A DNA stretch of 46,281 nt, from NCBI GenBank assembly GCA_013289875.1, contig JABCZC010000039.1:1-46281 (forward strand), read 5' to 3'. The notes under the pieces were generated by a model. The model worked only from the letters and a program-made list of their open reading frames with translations, had not been told where the DNA came from and searched no databases. The position numbers and the translations under genes were made by a program. The stretch comes from Acidobacteriota bacterium (lineage in GTDB: Bacteria; Acidobacteriota; Terriglobia; Terriglobales; Acidobacteriaceae). How positions within the stretch are numbered: the first letter of the stretch is position 1; every line of letters begins with the position of its first letter. This document shows positions 22,040 to 31,303 of this stretch, piece after piece.

Positions 22040-22465
22040 CTAGTCAGGAAGCTGGACCCTTCCGTCCTCAGCAATCTCGAAGAAGGGATTCCACGCGACC
22101 TCCCATGCAAATCCGTCCGGGTCGGCAAAGTACCCGGAGTATCCGCCCCAGAATGCATTGTTCGCGGGCTTTAGGATTTTCGCCCCTGCGGCTTCGGCCT
22201 CCGCAAGTACCGAGTCAACTTCTTCGCGGCTGCGCGTGTTGTAGGCCAGAGAGAACCCTCTGAAGCCGTGGCCGTTTTCGGCGAGGTTGGCGTCTTCTGC
22301 GAGTGCGTGTCGCGGATACAGGGCCAGAACAGTGCCCCCTGCCTGGAAGAACATGATGCCAGCGGATTTCGTCATGCTCCGCCGCCAGCCAAGCCGCTCG
22401 TAGAAGCCCGTGCTGCTCTCCAGGTCTTCCACACCTAACGTGACGATACTCAGGCGCTGTTCCAA
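22040..22465 (-). CDS. VOC (glyoxalase/bleomycin-resistance fold) family protein
   Basis: A 141-residue single-module-pair protein of the vicinal oxygen chelate superfamily: 'SIVTLGVEDLESSTGFYERLGW' opens the first beta-alpha-beta-beta-beta unit, 'FRGFSLAYNTRSREEVDSVLAEAEAAGA' the second, and 'WGGYSGYFADPDGFAWEVAWNP' the end with the typical F-x-DPDG-x-W-E. The Glu before the last strand is a candidate metal ligand. Substrate cannot be inferred. A 20-residue remnant of the same C-terminus lies at 19511-19582. Confidence 0.88.
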   Translation of the reverse strand: MEQRLSIVTLGVEDLESSTGFYERLGWRRSMTKSAGIMFFQAGGTVLALYPRHALAEDANLAENGHGFRGFSLAYNTRSREEVDSVLAEAEAAGAKILKPANNAFWGGYSGYFADPDGFAWEVAWNPFFEIAEDGRVQLPD

Positions 22466-22603
22466 CTTGATCCTCCTTAGCCCTCGCAGAGTTTACTCTC
22501 CGCAAAATCCTTTCATCAGCGCAAAATCCGAGGGCGAGCCAATCCCGGCTTTCGCCGGGTAACTTCCGGTTCTGTGGGATACTTGGCCAAAGAGTGTCCC
22601 CCT

Positions 22604-23101
22604 ATGAGTAATGTGAATCCCTACGATGAGTATCTGGGCGACCAGGAGCCACTGAAAATCCTCTCCCTGACCGCGCGAAAAATTGAGGCAATCCTTGAAG
22701 ATCTTGGGTCAGAGCGCGTGGATCACCCTCCAGCGCCGGGCAAGTGGAGCGCCCGGGAAATCGTTTGTCACCTGGCCGATTGCGAGCTGGTCTTCGCCTT
22801 TCGCCTGCGCCAGACGCTGAGCGAGGACCACCATGTCATTCAGCCCTTCGACCAGGAGAAGTGGGCCGCAAACTATGCCGCCTACAACACGCGAGAAGGG
22901 CTCACAACCTTTCATTCAACGCGGAATTGGAACCTGGCCCTCATCCGTTTGGTGACGCCCGAAGATCACGCCAAACCGGTCGTCCATCCGGAACGAGGCA
23001 CGATGACTTTTCAGACCATCGTCGAGACGATGGCTGGGCACGACATCAATCACCTGCGCCAGCTCGATGCAATGATGTGGAAGTTCGCGCCTGAATCATA
23101 A
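22604..23101 (+). CDS. DinB-family four-helix protein
   Basis: A 165-residue DinB/YfiT-like protein, a metal-binding four-helix bundle. 'WSAREIVCHLADCELVFAFRL' gives the first His, and 'ETMAGHDINHLRQLDAM' the two further His of the triad (H-x3-H). These proteins are often metal-dependent transferases or hydrolases, including thiol transferases, but the substrate is not known. Transcribed divergently from the VOC gene at 22465; the ATG at 22604 is the only well-placed start. Confidence 0.85.
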   Translation: MSNVNPYDEYLGDQEPLKILSLTARKIEAILEDLGSERVDHPPAPGKWSAREIVCHLADCELVFAFRLRQTLSEDHHVIQPFDQEKWAANYAAYNTREGLTTFHSTRNWNLALIRLVTPEDHAKPVVHPERGTMTFQTIVETMAGHDINHLRQLDAMMWKFAPES

Positions 23102-23119
23102 GCGAAGTACGCAGGCGTC

Positions 23120-23857
23120 TCAGTGCAGTGGCGCCGCGATGTTCTTGCCGAAGCGGAACGTCGGGCCAACAGAGAAGCGCACCGTCCAGTCGCCGTTCTG
23201 CAGCAGATCGTTGAAGAGGTGCCAGTAGACGAGGTCGCTCTGCATGCGCAGGCCGAAGTGGTGCGTGGCATACCAGTCGAACCCTCCCCCGAAGCCGTAG
23301 AAGCCCTGCCAGTCGAGCTTGGTTCCGGAGGGAACAAGCTCCTCGACCACTGCGGTCGAGAACGCGTCCGTTGGATGAGGCGTGACCCTCTGCCGAATTG
23401 CGCCGATAGACGGCCGGACGAAGAGCGTCACCTTCTTAAAGTGCCGGTATTCAAGCTGTGGACCGAGAGCGAAGGTCTGCGAAAAGGCATCGGTAGGCAC
23501 AAGGAGTTGGTAATTAGGTGGCAGTTCGCCGATTGACTCCAGGTATTCAATTTCTGCGTTCAGTTCCTGCTGCAGCGAGGTCTTCAGGACACTCGTGGTC
23601 AGCGAGTTGTGTCCGTTGACGACCGAATAATCGAAGCCCAGGGCATACCAGGTCTTCATGTTGCGTCCTACCTGCAGGTTGTAGCCGCGCTCGGCAAGGT
23701 TCAGATCGGGCGTTTCGAAATAGGTGAATCCGTTGTAAATGTCGTACTGGCGTACGTCCGTCTGCTGAGCGAATACCGAACGTGACAGGAGTGAGGGGAG
23801 TAACAGCGCGGCCATAATCAAAGCCGTCTGCATGGTTTTCAAACCGCGCAGGATCAT
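23120..23857 (-). CDS. Predicted outer-membrane beta-barrel protein
   Basis: The 245-residue protein opens with a Sec signal peptide (about residues 1-31, ending SRSVFAQ), then alternating amphipathic strands rich in Gly and aromatics: 'DIYNGFTYFETPDLNLAERGYNLQVGRN', 'YALGFDYSVVNGH', 'GFYGFGGGFDWYATHHFGLRMQSDLVYWHLF', with an aromatic terminal 'FSVGPTFRFGKNI'. This is the pattern of an eight- to ten-stranded barrel (OmpA/OmpW-like). AAGGAG lies 7 nt before the ATG at 23857. Exact family not recognised. Confidence 0.75.
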   Translation of the reverse strand: MILRGLKTMQTALIMAALLLPSLLSRSVFAQQTDVRQYDIYNGFTYFETPDLNLAERGYNLQVGRNMKTWYALGFDYSVVNGHNSLTTSVLKTSLQQELNAEIEYLESIGELPPNYQLLVPTDAFSQTFALGPQLEYRHFKKVTLFVRPSIGAIRQRVTPHPTDAFSTAVVEELVPSGTKLDWQGFYGFGGGFDWYATHHFGLRMQSDLVYWHLFNDLLQNGDWTVRFSVGPTFRFGKNIAAPLH

Positions 23858-24068
23858 CAACTTCTCCTTCGTTTACCAAACGCCGTATGAAACGCGCGAC
23901 GGCTATCAATTGTCAACAAAGCTGGACCACATTTTCATCGGTAGTAACGGACGCTGGTCGAAATTGCTCTACAATACCGGGAAGCCTTTGCGTGGATACC
24001 GGGAAGTCTTGCCTTCCAGTCTGCGTCGATGAGTCTTTGCCGGCACCCGTGCATCTGCTTACTAAATC

Positions 24069-25592
24069 ATGATTGAACATCCTCTCCCCGAAGCTCTGAC
24101 CTTTGACGATGTATTGCTGGTGCCCGCTTACAGCGATGTAGTTCCCGCGCAGGTGAGCACGCAGACCCGCCTGTCGAAGAAGATCCTGCTCAACACTCCC
24201 TTGCTGAGCGCGGCCATGGATACGGTGACCGAATCCCGGCTGGCCATCGCCATGGCGCAGCAGGGCGGCCTGGGCATCATCCACCGCAATCTGACGCCCG
24301 ATCAGCAGGCGAGCGAAGTGGACAAGGTGAAGCGATCGGAGAGCGGGATGATTGTTGACCCCGTCACCATCACGCCCGATCAGCTCATCTCCGAAGCGCT
24401 GGAGGTGATGCGGCGCTATAAGATTTCCGGCGTTCCCGTGACCAAGAACAAGCGGCTGGTCGGCATCCTCACCAATCGCGATCTGCGTTTTGAAACGCGC
24501 ACCGATATTCCTGTTGGTGACGTGATGACCAAAGACAACCTCATCACCGTGCCTGTCGGCACCACGCTCGAAGAGGCCGAGCTTATTCTGCACAAGCATC
24601 GCGTGGAAAAGCTGCTGGTCGTCAACGGCGACTATGAGTTGAAGGGCCTGATCACTGTCAAGGACATCCAGAAGAAGCTGAAATATCCCAATGCCTCGAA
24701 GGACGAGAAAGGGCGGCTGCGTGTGGGCGCGGCGATCGGGGCAACCGGTGACTTCCTTGAACGGGCCGCCGATCTGGTCAGGAACCGCGTGGATGTTCTG
24801 TCCATCGATTCGGCGCATGGCCACTCCTCGCGCGTGCTTGAAGCAGTTCGGCTGGTGAAAAAGCAGTTTCCGGATGTGGACCTGCTCGCGGGCAACATCG
24901 CGACGTACGAGGGCGCGAAGGCTCTGATCGAGGCCGGCGCCGATGCGGTCAAGGTTGGCATCGGGCCAGGTTCGATCTGCACAACACGCATGGTAACCGG
25001 AGCAGGCATGCCGCAGATTACGGCGGTCAGCGAGGCGTTTCGCGCAGGCCGCGAGTACGGTATTCCGGTCATCGCCGACGGAGGCATCAAGTATTCGGGC
25101 GATGTGGCCAAGGCCATTGCTGCGGGCGCGAACGCAGTCATGATCGGCTCGCTGTTCGCGGGCGTCGACGAGAGCCCGGGCGAGACGATCCTCTACCAGG
25201 GACGGTCGTTCAAGGCGTACCGCGGCATGGGATCGCTGAGCGCGATGTCGCAGGGCTCGGGCGAGCGGTACTTCCAGGGCTCGCAGGATTTCCGCGACGA
25301 ACCGGCGCGCCCTGAGGGGGTAGTCTCGCGCGAGCAAAGCGGGCAGAATCGCCTGGCGAAGTATGTTCCGGAAGGCATCGAGGGCCGCGTGCCGCATCGC
25401 GGTCCGCTCGAAGCGATGGTCTATCAGCTTGTCGGAGGACTGCGTTCGGGCATGGGCTATCTTGGCTGCGGGACGATCGAAGAACTGCAGACCAGGTCGC
25501 GGTTCGTGCGTATCTCGAACGCGGGCCTGCGTGAGAGCCACGTGCACGACGTAATCATCACCCGCGAAGCTCCGAACTACCACGTCGAATAG
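24069..25592 (+). CDS. guaB: IMP dehydrogenase
   Basis: NAD-dependent oxidation of IMP to XMP, the first committed step of GMP synthesis; cytoplasmic tetramer. Full-length at 507 residues. '[13 protein letters not shown]' marks the N-terminus, and two CBS domains interrupt the barrel (about 95-210). '[17 protein letters not shown]' holds the catalytic Cys near residue 304. '[18 protein letters not shown]' and '[10 protein letters not shown]' supply the IMP phosphate and flap sites, and '[16 protein letters not shown]' the Arg-containing flap. Transcribed away from the barrel gene; TACAAT at 23970-23975 is a possible -10 box. Confidence 0.97.
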   Translation: MIEHPLPEALTFDDVLLVPAYSDVVPAQVSTQTRLSKKILLNTPLLSAAMDTVTESRLAIAMAQQGGLGIIHRNLTPDQQASEVDKVKRSESGMIVDPVTITPDQLISEALEVMRRYKISGVPVTKNKRLVGILTNRDLRFETRTDIPVGDVMTKDNLITVPVGTTLEEAELILHKHRVEKLLVVNGDYELKGLITVKDIQKKLKYPNASKDEKGRLRVGAAIGATGDFLERAADLVRNRVDVLSIDSAHGHSSRVLEAVRLVKKQFPDVDLLAGNIATYEGAKALIEAGADAVKVGIGPGSICTTRMVTGAGMPQITAVSEAFRAGREYGIPVIADGGIKYSGDVAKAIAAGANAVMIGSLFAGVDESPGETILYQGRSFKAYRGMGSLSAMSQGSGERYFQGSQDFRDEPARPEGVVSREQSGQNRLAKYVPEGIEGRVPHRGPLEAMVYQLVGGLRSGMGYLGCGTIEELQTRSRFVRISNAGLRESHVHDVIITREAPNYHVE

Positions 25593-25632
25593 GACTACGC
25601 GTCCAGAGATACGCGCCTGCGACGCCAATTTC

Positions 25633-27201
25633 TCAACTACTGGCTGATGCGTTACCCCGCTTGCGCAGGATCACCTTCCGGCGTTTTCTCCAGTCCTCGT
25701 TGAGGCCGATCAGTTCCCAGGGAATCTCCGGCGAGAGATGCCGTAGAACCACGTCGCTGGAGGGATGAATGCGCAATGAAGGCGCCACCAGATACAGCAG
25801 GGGAGGCTGATCGGAAAACTCGATCTCCGGAAAGTAGCCATGCTTCTCAAAGGCATGTTCGCGCTGCAACTGCCGTACGCGCGACCAGTAGTCGAGCGCC
25901 TGCAGCGGCAGGTGGAGATCGTCGTCCGCCTTAAGCTCGATCACGGCCAGGCGGCCGCCGTGCGTAACCGTGAGCAGATCGAGCATGCCGCGATCTCCCG
26001 CAGAGAAGGCCGGCACTTGCGAATAGAGAATGTCGGCGCGGATGGCGGGTTCGATCTCGACAAGGTCGCGGCGCACCTCAGACTCGAGCCACCTCTCGGG
26101 TTGAAGACGAAACAGAGGATTGCGCAGCGAGCCGCCGGCGTGGCGGTTCTCAAAGAGCCGCCCTGTGAGTTCCCGGAAGAGGTCTTCGGTCTCAGCGGTG
26201 AGCGCCGTTTCATTCGCTCCCGCTCCGAAAGTGATCTCGTCCTGCCGCGCGAAGGAACCGGCTGCGAGGCCGTGCCGAATGCGCGCGAATTCGAGGCCAT
26301 GCAGGACGAAAGCGATTTCGGTGGCACTGCGCGGGCGGATTTCAGTAGCTGCGCGGAGTCCGGGGCGCAACAGCCCCAGAATGTGATCCACTGCGGAACC
26401 GAAGCGTTGCAATGCAGCCTTCGGGTCGAAGGCATGGACGAGCTGGCAATGGAGATTGCCGGAGTTGCGGAGATCGATCTGTTCGATCTGCTCTGCGCGC
26501 TCGTCGAGCTCGTACAGCTCCCACTTGGCAACAGCAGAATTGAGCCACAACATGCGGGCGCATGTGGTCCGGGCGGTCCCCTGCGGAACAATGACCTTCA
26601 GGCCCTGAAACAGCCGTCGTCCGCCGCCATGCTCCCGGCAATACGCAAGCCACAGAATGCCAAGCGTGAGAATTCCATCGATGGTGGGTTGCGGTTCTTC
26701 CGCATTGACGGCGACCACGCTCCACGCCGCTGTTCCTCGAGTCAGCACGCCCCGCGCGTAGGCGGGGCCAAAGCTGTTCTCAAGGTCGGCAGCGGTGCGA
26801 AAGCCCTCGACGGTCCAATCGGGAAACCCGCGCATGAGCACGCGATCCAGGACGCGGAGATATTTCGCGCGCATCGCCTCGCGCGAGGAGGGCGTGCGGC
26901 GGTCGCGATTCGGCACCAGCTCGAGCACCTGGGGGCGAGTTTGCCCGAAACGGCGCGTCTCCAGCCTTAGTGAGTCTTTGCGTGCCTGCAGGCGGAGGAT
27001 CGTGCGGACGAGGTTGCGCTCCTCCGACCACAGATGCAGCAGACAGCGGCCTTGCTCGGCGGATAACGAGTAGCGCGCCGATTGCATATCGAAAAGTACG
27101 CGGCCGTCTTCAAGGAGGGCCGCCTGCGGATGCTCGGCAAAAAATTCTTCGAGCTCGCGGGCCAGCTCCGCGGCGGGAATTTCAGCTGGAGCGACGGGCA
27201 T
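25633..27201 (-). CDS. Conserved protein with a C-terminal PD-(D/E)XK-like domain
   Basis: Soluble protein of 522 residues. Around residues 410-440 the sequence 'FSAGDRGMLDLLTVTHGGRLAVIELKADDDLHLPLQALDYW' provides Asp, a strand, and E-L-K in the order of a nuclease-superfamily catalytic core, followed by the 'Q-x2-DYW' helix seen in Mrr/NucS-like endonucleases. The N-terminal part, with many charged residues and 'LELVPNRDRRTPSSREAMRAKY', is unfamiliar. No transmembrane segments. It starts after the guaB end, with no partner gene, so function is unknown; DNA repair or restriction-related roles are only possibilities. Confidence 0.6.
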   Translation of the reverse strand: MPVAPAEIPAAELARELEEFFAEHPQAALLEDGRVLFDMQSARYSLSAEQGRCLLHLWSEERNLVRTILRLQARKDSLRLETRRFGQTRPQVLELVPNRDRRTPSSREAMRAKYLRVLDRVLMRGFPDWTVEGFRTAADLENSFGPAYARGVLTRGTAAWSVVAVNAEEPQPTIDGILTLGILWLAYCREHGGGRRLFQGLKVIVPQGTARTTCARMLWLNSAVAKWELYELDERAEQIEQIDLRNSGNLHCQLVHAFDPKAALQRFGSAVDHILGLLRPGLRAATEIRPRSATEIAFVLHGLEFARIRHGLAAGSFARQDEITFGAGANETALTAETEDLFRELTGRLFENRHAGGSLRNPLFRLQPERWLESEVRRDLVEIEPAIRADILYSQVPAFSAGDRGMLDLLTVTHGGRLAVIELKADDDLHLPLQALDYWSRVRQLQREHAFEKHGYFPEIEFSDQPPLLYLVAPSLRIHPSSDVVLRHLSPEIPWELIGLNEDWRKRRKVILRKRGNASASS

Positions 27202-27246
27202 TGCAGCGATGATGCGTGGACGCCGGACCGCGCATCAAGCGAATTA

Positions 27247-27786
27247 CTACCAGCCTCTACTCTTTCGTAATGCGACGATGTGCGCGACGTGGTGGCGCGA
27301 GTGCCAGTCGTAGAGAGCAATGGCTTCGACCAGAGAGGTACGGCCATTCTCGGAGTGGTTGTAGCCGCGCTGCCACTGCTCTTCGGAGAGCGATTCAAAT
27401 AGCGCCACCCAGCGGCGGTGCAGAGATTCAAGAAGGTCGAGTGACACATCGATGGGCAGCGTCCGCGCGTCGGCCAGCTCTGCCCAGTTCTTTTCGTCGT
27501 AGCTATTGACCGTAGGCCAGTCTTCGGTGAGCGCCAGCCGCGTGCGGACATACGCATTCATGTGGCTGTCGGCGACGTGGTGCACGAGCTGTCGGATGGT
27601 CCAGCCGCCTTCGCGGTAGGGCGCGTCGATCTGGGCTTCGTTCAGGCCGTAGACGGCCGCGCGGAGATTCTCAGGCAGCGCGGACAGCGTAGCAATGTAT
27701 CCGTGCAGATGTGCGGCGTCGATAACGGCCGGGCGGGTGAAATCACCGATGGGGTAGCGCGGATCTGAAACTGTTTCACTTGCCAT
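27247..27786 (-). CDS. YfiT-like DinB protein (putative metal-dependent hydrolase / bacillithiol-type transferase)
   Basis: A 179-residue DinB-superfamily protein with the YfiT arrangement: '[16 protein letters not shown]' at the start, '[22 protein letters not shown]' with the first His, and '[19 protein letters not shown]' with two more His four residues apart (H-x3-H). Characterised relatives bind Zn or Ni and some act as thiol S-transferases. Its close match is to the YfiT subgroup rather than the shorter DinB protein at 22604. A second, independent DinB gene in the same window. Confidence 0.88.
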   Translation of the reverse strand: MASETVSDPRYPIGDFTRPAVIDAAHLHGYIATLSALPENLRAAVYGLNEAQIDAPYREGGWTIRQLVHHVADSHMNAYVRTRLALTEDWPTVNSYDEKNWAELADARTLPIDVSLDLLESLHRRWVALFESLSEEQWQRGYNHSENGRTSLVEAIALYDWHSRHHVAHIVALRKSRGW

Positions 27787-27871
27787 GTATTAGAAATAGC
27801 ACGCACAAGCCGGGTTGTGTATGGGTGTGCTGGACCCGATGAAAACGCCGAGCCCGGCACACCCGCCGGTC

Positions 27872-27979
27872 TTACGCGTGGTGGTGGTAATGATGACCGT
27901 GGTGGTGATGGTGATGTGGCTGGGCATAGGCCGAAGCCGAAAACACCAGCGCCAGGGAGAGCAAAAGAAGCTTTTTCAT
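27872..27979 (-). CDS. 35-residue secreted histidine-rich peptide
   Basis: ATG at 27979 to TAA at 27872 encodes MKKLLLLSLALVFSASAYA, a textbook Sec signal peptide with AxA cleavage site, followed by a mature peptide QPHHHHHHGHHYHHHA containing 11 His in 16 residues. His clusters bind Zn, Ni or Cu, so periplasmic metal buffering or delivery is plausible. No Shine-Dalgarno is obvious. A GC-rich CCGGC...GCCGG hairpin followed by CGGCGTTTT lies downstream. The rest of 27787-28119 contains only this gene and the leader of tldD. Confidence 0.75.
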   Translation of the reverse strand: MKKLLLLSLALVFSASAYAQPHHHHHHGHHYHHHA

Positions 27980-28119
27980 GTCGAGATATTAGCAAGGAGC
28001 AACGCGCGAAAACGTCGAAACTCCAGGGCGGAATATCCGGAGTTACCCTCAACCGGACGTTTACCAGAACCCGCGATGAGCCTAGAATCAAGGGTAGCTC
28101 ATCCAATCCACAGGACACT

Positions 28120-29580
28120 ATGACTCTTCCGCTATCGCCGGCAGCCGCCGGACTGCAGCACAAGAAGTATTTCTTCGACAAGTTTGGCATCACCGAGCGG
28201 CTTCTTGAGCGTTGCCTGGGTGAGGCTCTTTCCGCAGGAGGTGACTATGCCGACCTTTATTTTGAGTCGATCGCCTCTACCTCGATCGGAATAGACGAGT
28301 CGCTCGTGAAGTCGGCGAGCCAGGGCGTGAGCGCCGGCTGCGGCGTCCGCGTGGTAAGCGGTGAGCGCACCGGATACGCTTATACCGACGACCTGTCCGC
28401 CGATCGCCTGCTGCGCGCAGCGCGCACTGCCGCACTGATCGCGAGCGGCCCCGCAAAGCAGCCGGTGCAGGGTTTCACGGAGACGAAGACACCAAGCCTG
28501 TATCCCGCCCCAGCCGTCGATCTCGACAGCGATCTCTCCACCAAGCTCGATTTGGTCAGGCGCGCCGACCTTGCCGCGCGAGCCTACGATTCGCGGATCA
28601 CCCAGGTGCGGTCCAGCTATTCCGATGAACTGCGGCGCATCCTCATTGCCGCGTCTGACGGCACCTTTGCCAGCGACACGCAACCTCTGGCGCGGCTGAA
28701 TGTGTTCGTTCTCGCCAAGGAGGAAGATCGCACAGCACGCGGAACCTCAGGCGGCGGGGGGCGAGTCGAGATCGATTTCTTCCAGACGGAAAAAACGCCC
28801 GAGCACTTTGCGCGCGAGGCCGCACGTCAGGCCATTCTGCAATTAGGTGCGGTCGCCGCGCCGGCCGGCGAGATGGAAGTCGTGCTCGGCCCCGGATGGC
28901 CCGGCGTTCTGCTGCACGAAGCCGTAGGGCATGGGTTGGAGGCGGACTTCAACCGCAAAAAGACTTCGGCCTTCGCGGGCATGATCGGCCGCCAGGTCGC
29001 AAGCTCGAAGGTGACGGTCGTCGACAACGGAACAATGCCCGGACGGCGCGGCTCGCTGAACGTGGACGACGAGGGATCCCCGACCCAGGAGACAGTGCTG
29101 ATCGAGAATGGCATCCTCAAGACCTATCTGAGCGACAAGCTTTCTTCGCGCCTGATGGACATGCCCCACACCGGCAACGGGCGCCGCGAAAGCTATCAGC
29201 AGATTCCCATGCCGCGGATGACCAACACCTACATGCTGGCCGGCGAGGATGCTCCCGAGGACATTATCCGCAGCGTAAAGCGTGGGCTCTACGCGGTGAA
29301 CTTCGGCGGCGGGTCTGTCGACATTACCAGCGGCAAGTTTGTCTTCTCGGCGTCAGAGGCGTACCTGATCGAGAATGGCAAAATTACCGCGCCTGTGAGA
29401 GACGCGACGCTAATCGGCAACGGACCCGAAGCGCTCAAGTACGTTTCGATGGTGGGCAACGATCTGGAACTCGACGAAGGTGTAGGTACCTGCGGCAAAG
29501 AAGGGCAGAGCGTGCCGGTAGGCGTCGGCATGCCAACAGTAAAACTCGACCGCATGACAGTCGGCGGCACGGGAAGGTAA
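28120..29580 (+). CDS. tldD: Metalloprotease TldD
   Basis: Zn-dependent protease subunit that forms a heterodimer with TldE/PmbA and degrades small unfolded peptides entering its cavity; known to mature or clear microcin B17 and CcdA. 486 residues from the ATG at 28120 (CAGGA upstream). The catalytic 'LLHEAVGHGLEADFNRK' gives the HExxxH motif near residue 266-271. The C-terminal 'SMVGNDLELDEGVGTCGKEGQSVPVGVGMPTV' contains the conserved Gly-rich zinc-ligand Cys region. Forms a cluster with the following small gene and tldE. Confidence 0.95.
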   Translation: MTLPLSPAAAGLQHKKYFFDKFGITERLLERCLGEALSAGGDYADLYFESIASTSIGIDESLVKSASQGVSAGCGVRVVSGERTGYAYTDDLSADRLLRAARTAALIASGPAKQPVQGFTETKTPSLYPAPAVDLDSDLSTKLDLVRRADLAARAYDSRITQVRSSYSDELRRILIAASDGTFASDTQPLARLNVFVLAKEEDRTARGTSGGGGRVEIDFFQTEKTPEHFAREAARQAILQLGAVAAPAGEMEVVLGPGWPGVLLHEAVGHGLEADFNRKKTSAFAGMIGRQVASSKVTVVDNGTMPGRRGSLNVDDEGSPTQETVLIENGILKTYLSDKLSSRLMDMPHTGNGRRESYQQIPMPRMTNTYMLAGEDAPEDIIRSVKRGLYAVNFGGGSVDITSGKFVFSASEAYLIENGKITAPVRDATLIGNGPEALKYVSMVGNDLELDEGVGTCGKEGQSVPVGVGMPTVKLDRMTVGGTGR

Positions 29581-29601
29581 GAGACAGGAAGGAAGTTTCA
29601 A

Positions 29602-29892
29602 TTGCAAATCGTGGATGTGAAGCAATTTGTTTCGACGGCCGATGGATCGCGCCGTTATGCATGGAAGACAATTCCAATAGGCGAGGCGCTGAAAATTGCA
29701 GAACCCCGTCTGCGGTGCCCGGAATGCAAGGGAATTATCGCCTTGCGCCGGAGATCCGAAGACGGTGCAGTGCCGAATCGGGGAGAGCACCGTGCTAAGA
29801 ACCGCGGCTGCTCGCTTGGTGACTGCTTCGACGGAGTAAAGCGTCTGGCGGCGAACCCGATCGAACCCGATGAGGACAGTATCGGTGAGTAG
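29602..29892 (+). CDS. Small four-Cys protein between tldD and tldE
   Basis: About 96 residues starting at TTG 29602 with AAGGAAG upstream. 'LRCPECKGIIALRRRSEDG' gives a C-x2-C knuckle and 'NRGCSLGDCFDGVKR' a C-x4-C pair, together a possible zinc site. It starts 21 nt after tldD and its end overlaps the tldE start, suggesting it belongs to the same transcription unit. Function unknown; other copies of this type of protein seem to occur independently of tldDE in acidobacteria, so its position may not imply partnership. Confidence 0.7.
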   Translation: MQIVDVKQFVSTADGSRRYAWKTIPIGEALKIAEPRLRCPECKGIIALRRRSEDGAVPNRGEHRAKNRGCSLGDCFDGVKRLAANPIEPDEDSIGE

Positions 29893-31282
29893 CGTTACTC
29901 AGCTTGCAGCGAACGACCTTCAGCAACTCGCCACCGACATTGTTACAAGGGCCGTAAAGGCCGGCGCGACCGACGCCGAGGTCACGATTCGCGAGGGCGA
30001 TGAGTTCTCAACCGTCGTGCGCATGGGCGAGGTCGAGACGCTGAAGGAGTCGGGCTCGCGCGGCATGGGACTGCGCGTGCTGGTTGCCTCAGAGAACGGT
30101 CATCGCGTAGCCAGCACTTCGACCAGCGATTTCTCGGCGGAAGGCGTCGAGCACCTGGTGCGCGGGGCGCTGGCGCTGGCGCAGGTGACGTCGGAAGATC
30201 CATTTGCCGGCCTTGCCGATCCCGGCGAATTCGGCAAGATCGGAGGAGAAAACGGGGGCGATCTCGAGCTGTATCACGAAGACGTCTATTCTCTCGAAAC
30301 CGTGCAGCGCATCGAATACGCTCGCCGCGCCGAGGCTGCGGCGCTGGCTGCTGACACGCGCATTACCAACAGCGAGGGCGGCAGCTTCGACGCGGCGACA
30401 GGGCACAGGATCTTCGCAAATTCGCGTGGCTTTACCGGCGAATATCGCGCCTCGTCCTGCTCCATCTCAGCCAGCCCGATTGCTCTGGGAAAAAACAACG
30501 AGATGCAGCGCGACTACTGGTACACCTACGCGCGCTCTCTCAAAAAGCTGGACACGCCGGAGTCGGTCGGGATTGAAGCAGCGCGGCGAACTCTGCGCAG
30601 GCTGGATGCGCGTCGAGTTAAGACGCAGCAGGTGCCGATCATCTTTGCGCCGGAAATTGCCCGGTCCCTCATTGGAGCGATCTTCGACGCAGCCAGCGGA
30701 GACAGCATCTATCGCGGCGCTTCCTTTTTCGCCGGCAAGCTGGGCGAGCAGGTCGCCGATAAAGCGGTCACTGTGATCGACGATCACACCATCGTCGGCG
30801 GCTTCGGAACCTCTCCCTTCGACGGCGAGGGCCTGCCGTCGCGGCGCACGGTGATCGTCGAACGCGGCGTGCTGACCAACTATCTGCTGAACACCTACAC
30901 GGGCCGCAAGCTGGGGATGAAGAGCACCGGTAACGCGGCGCGAGGCCTGGCGGGCAATCCCGGCATCGGCGCTGGCAATCTCTTCCTCGTCGCAGGCACC
31001 ACTACGCCGCAGGAGATCCTTGGCGGCGTGCAATCGGGCCTTTACGTATCAGAACTGATGGGCCAGGGCGTGAACATGGTCACCGGCGATTACTCGCGCG
31101 GCGCATCCGGCCAATGGATCGAGAATGGCGAGCTGGCCTATCCGGTGCAGGAGATCACCATCGCCGGAAACCTGAAGGACATCTTCCGGAACATCACGGC
31201 TATCGGCAGCGATCTCGACTTCCGCGGTTCGGTCGCCTCTCCAACCCTGCGCGTGGACGGCATGACCATCGCCGGAGAGTAA
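29885..31282 (+). CDS. tldE: TldE/PmbA, metalloprotease-like partner of TldD
   Basis: Non-catalytic partner of TldD, also called PmbA; 465 residues. 'VTIREGDEFSTVVRMGEVETLKESGSRGMGLRVL' near the N-terminus and 'GLPSRRTVIVERGVLTNYLLNTYTGRKLGMKSTGNAARGLAG' near residue 320 are family signatures; the HExxxH motif of TldD is absent as expected. The GTG at 29885 has GAGGA upstream; an in-frame ATG at 29870 is also possible. Translationally overlaps the 96-residue gene. Confidence 0.93.
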   Translation: MSSVTQLAANDLQQLATDIVTRAVKAGATDAEVTIREGDEFSTVVRMGEVETLKESGSRGMGLRVLVASENGHRVASTSTSDFSAEGVEHLVRGALALAQVTSEDPFAGLADPGEFGKIGGENGGDLELYHEDVYSLETVQRIEYARRAEAAALAADTRITNSEGGSFDAATGHRIFANSRGFTGEYRASSCSISASPIALGKNNEMQRDYWYTYARSLKKLDTPESVGIEAARRTLRRLDARRVKTQQVPIIFAPEIARSLIGAIFDAASGDSIYRGASFFAGKLGEQVADKAVTVIDDHTIVGGFGTSPFDGEGLPSRRTVIVERGVLTNYLLNTYTGRKLGMKSTGNAARGLAGNPGIGAGNLFLVAGTTTPQEILGGVQSGLYVSELMGQGVNMVTGDYSRGASGQWIENGELAYPVQEITIAGNLKDIFRNITAIGSDLDFRGSVASPTLRVDGMTIAGE

Positions 31283-31303
31283 TCTTCTGAGTGGTGACAT
31301 TGC

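Noticed and set aside
23913..25628. A 571-codon minus-strand frame opposite guaB
   Set aside because: Translation rich in Arg/His/Asp without family motifs; guaB is unmistakable on the plus strand.
27817..28119. Longer N-terminal extension of tldD reading from 27817
   Set aside because: The extension lacks the TldD N-terminal features and crosses the signal-peptide gene on the other strand; ATG at 28120 with CAGGA fits the family.
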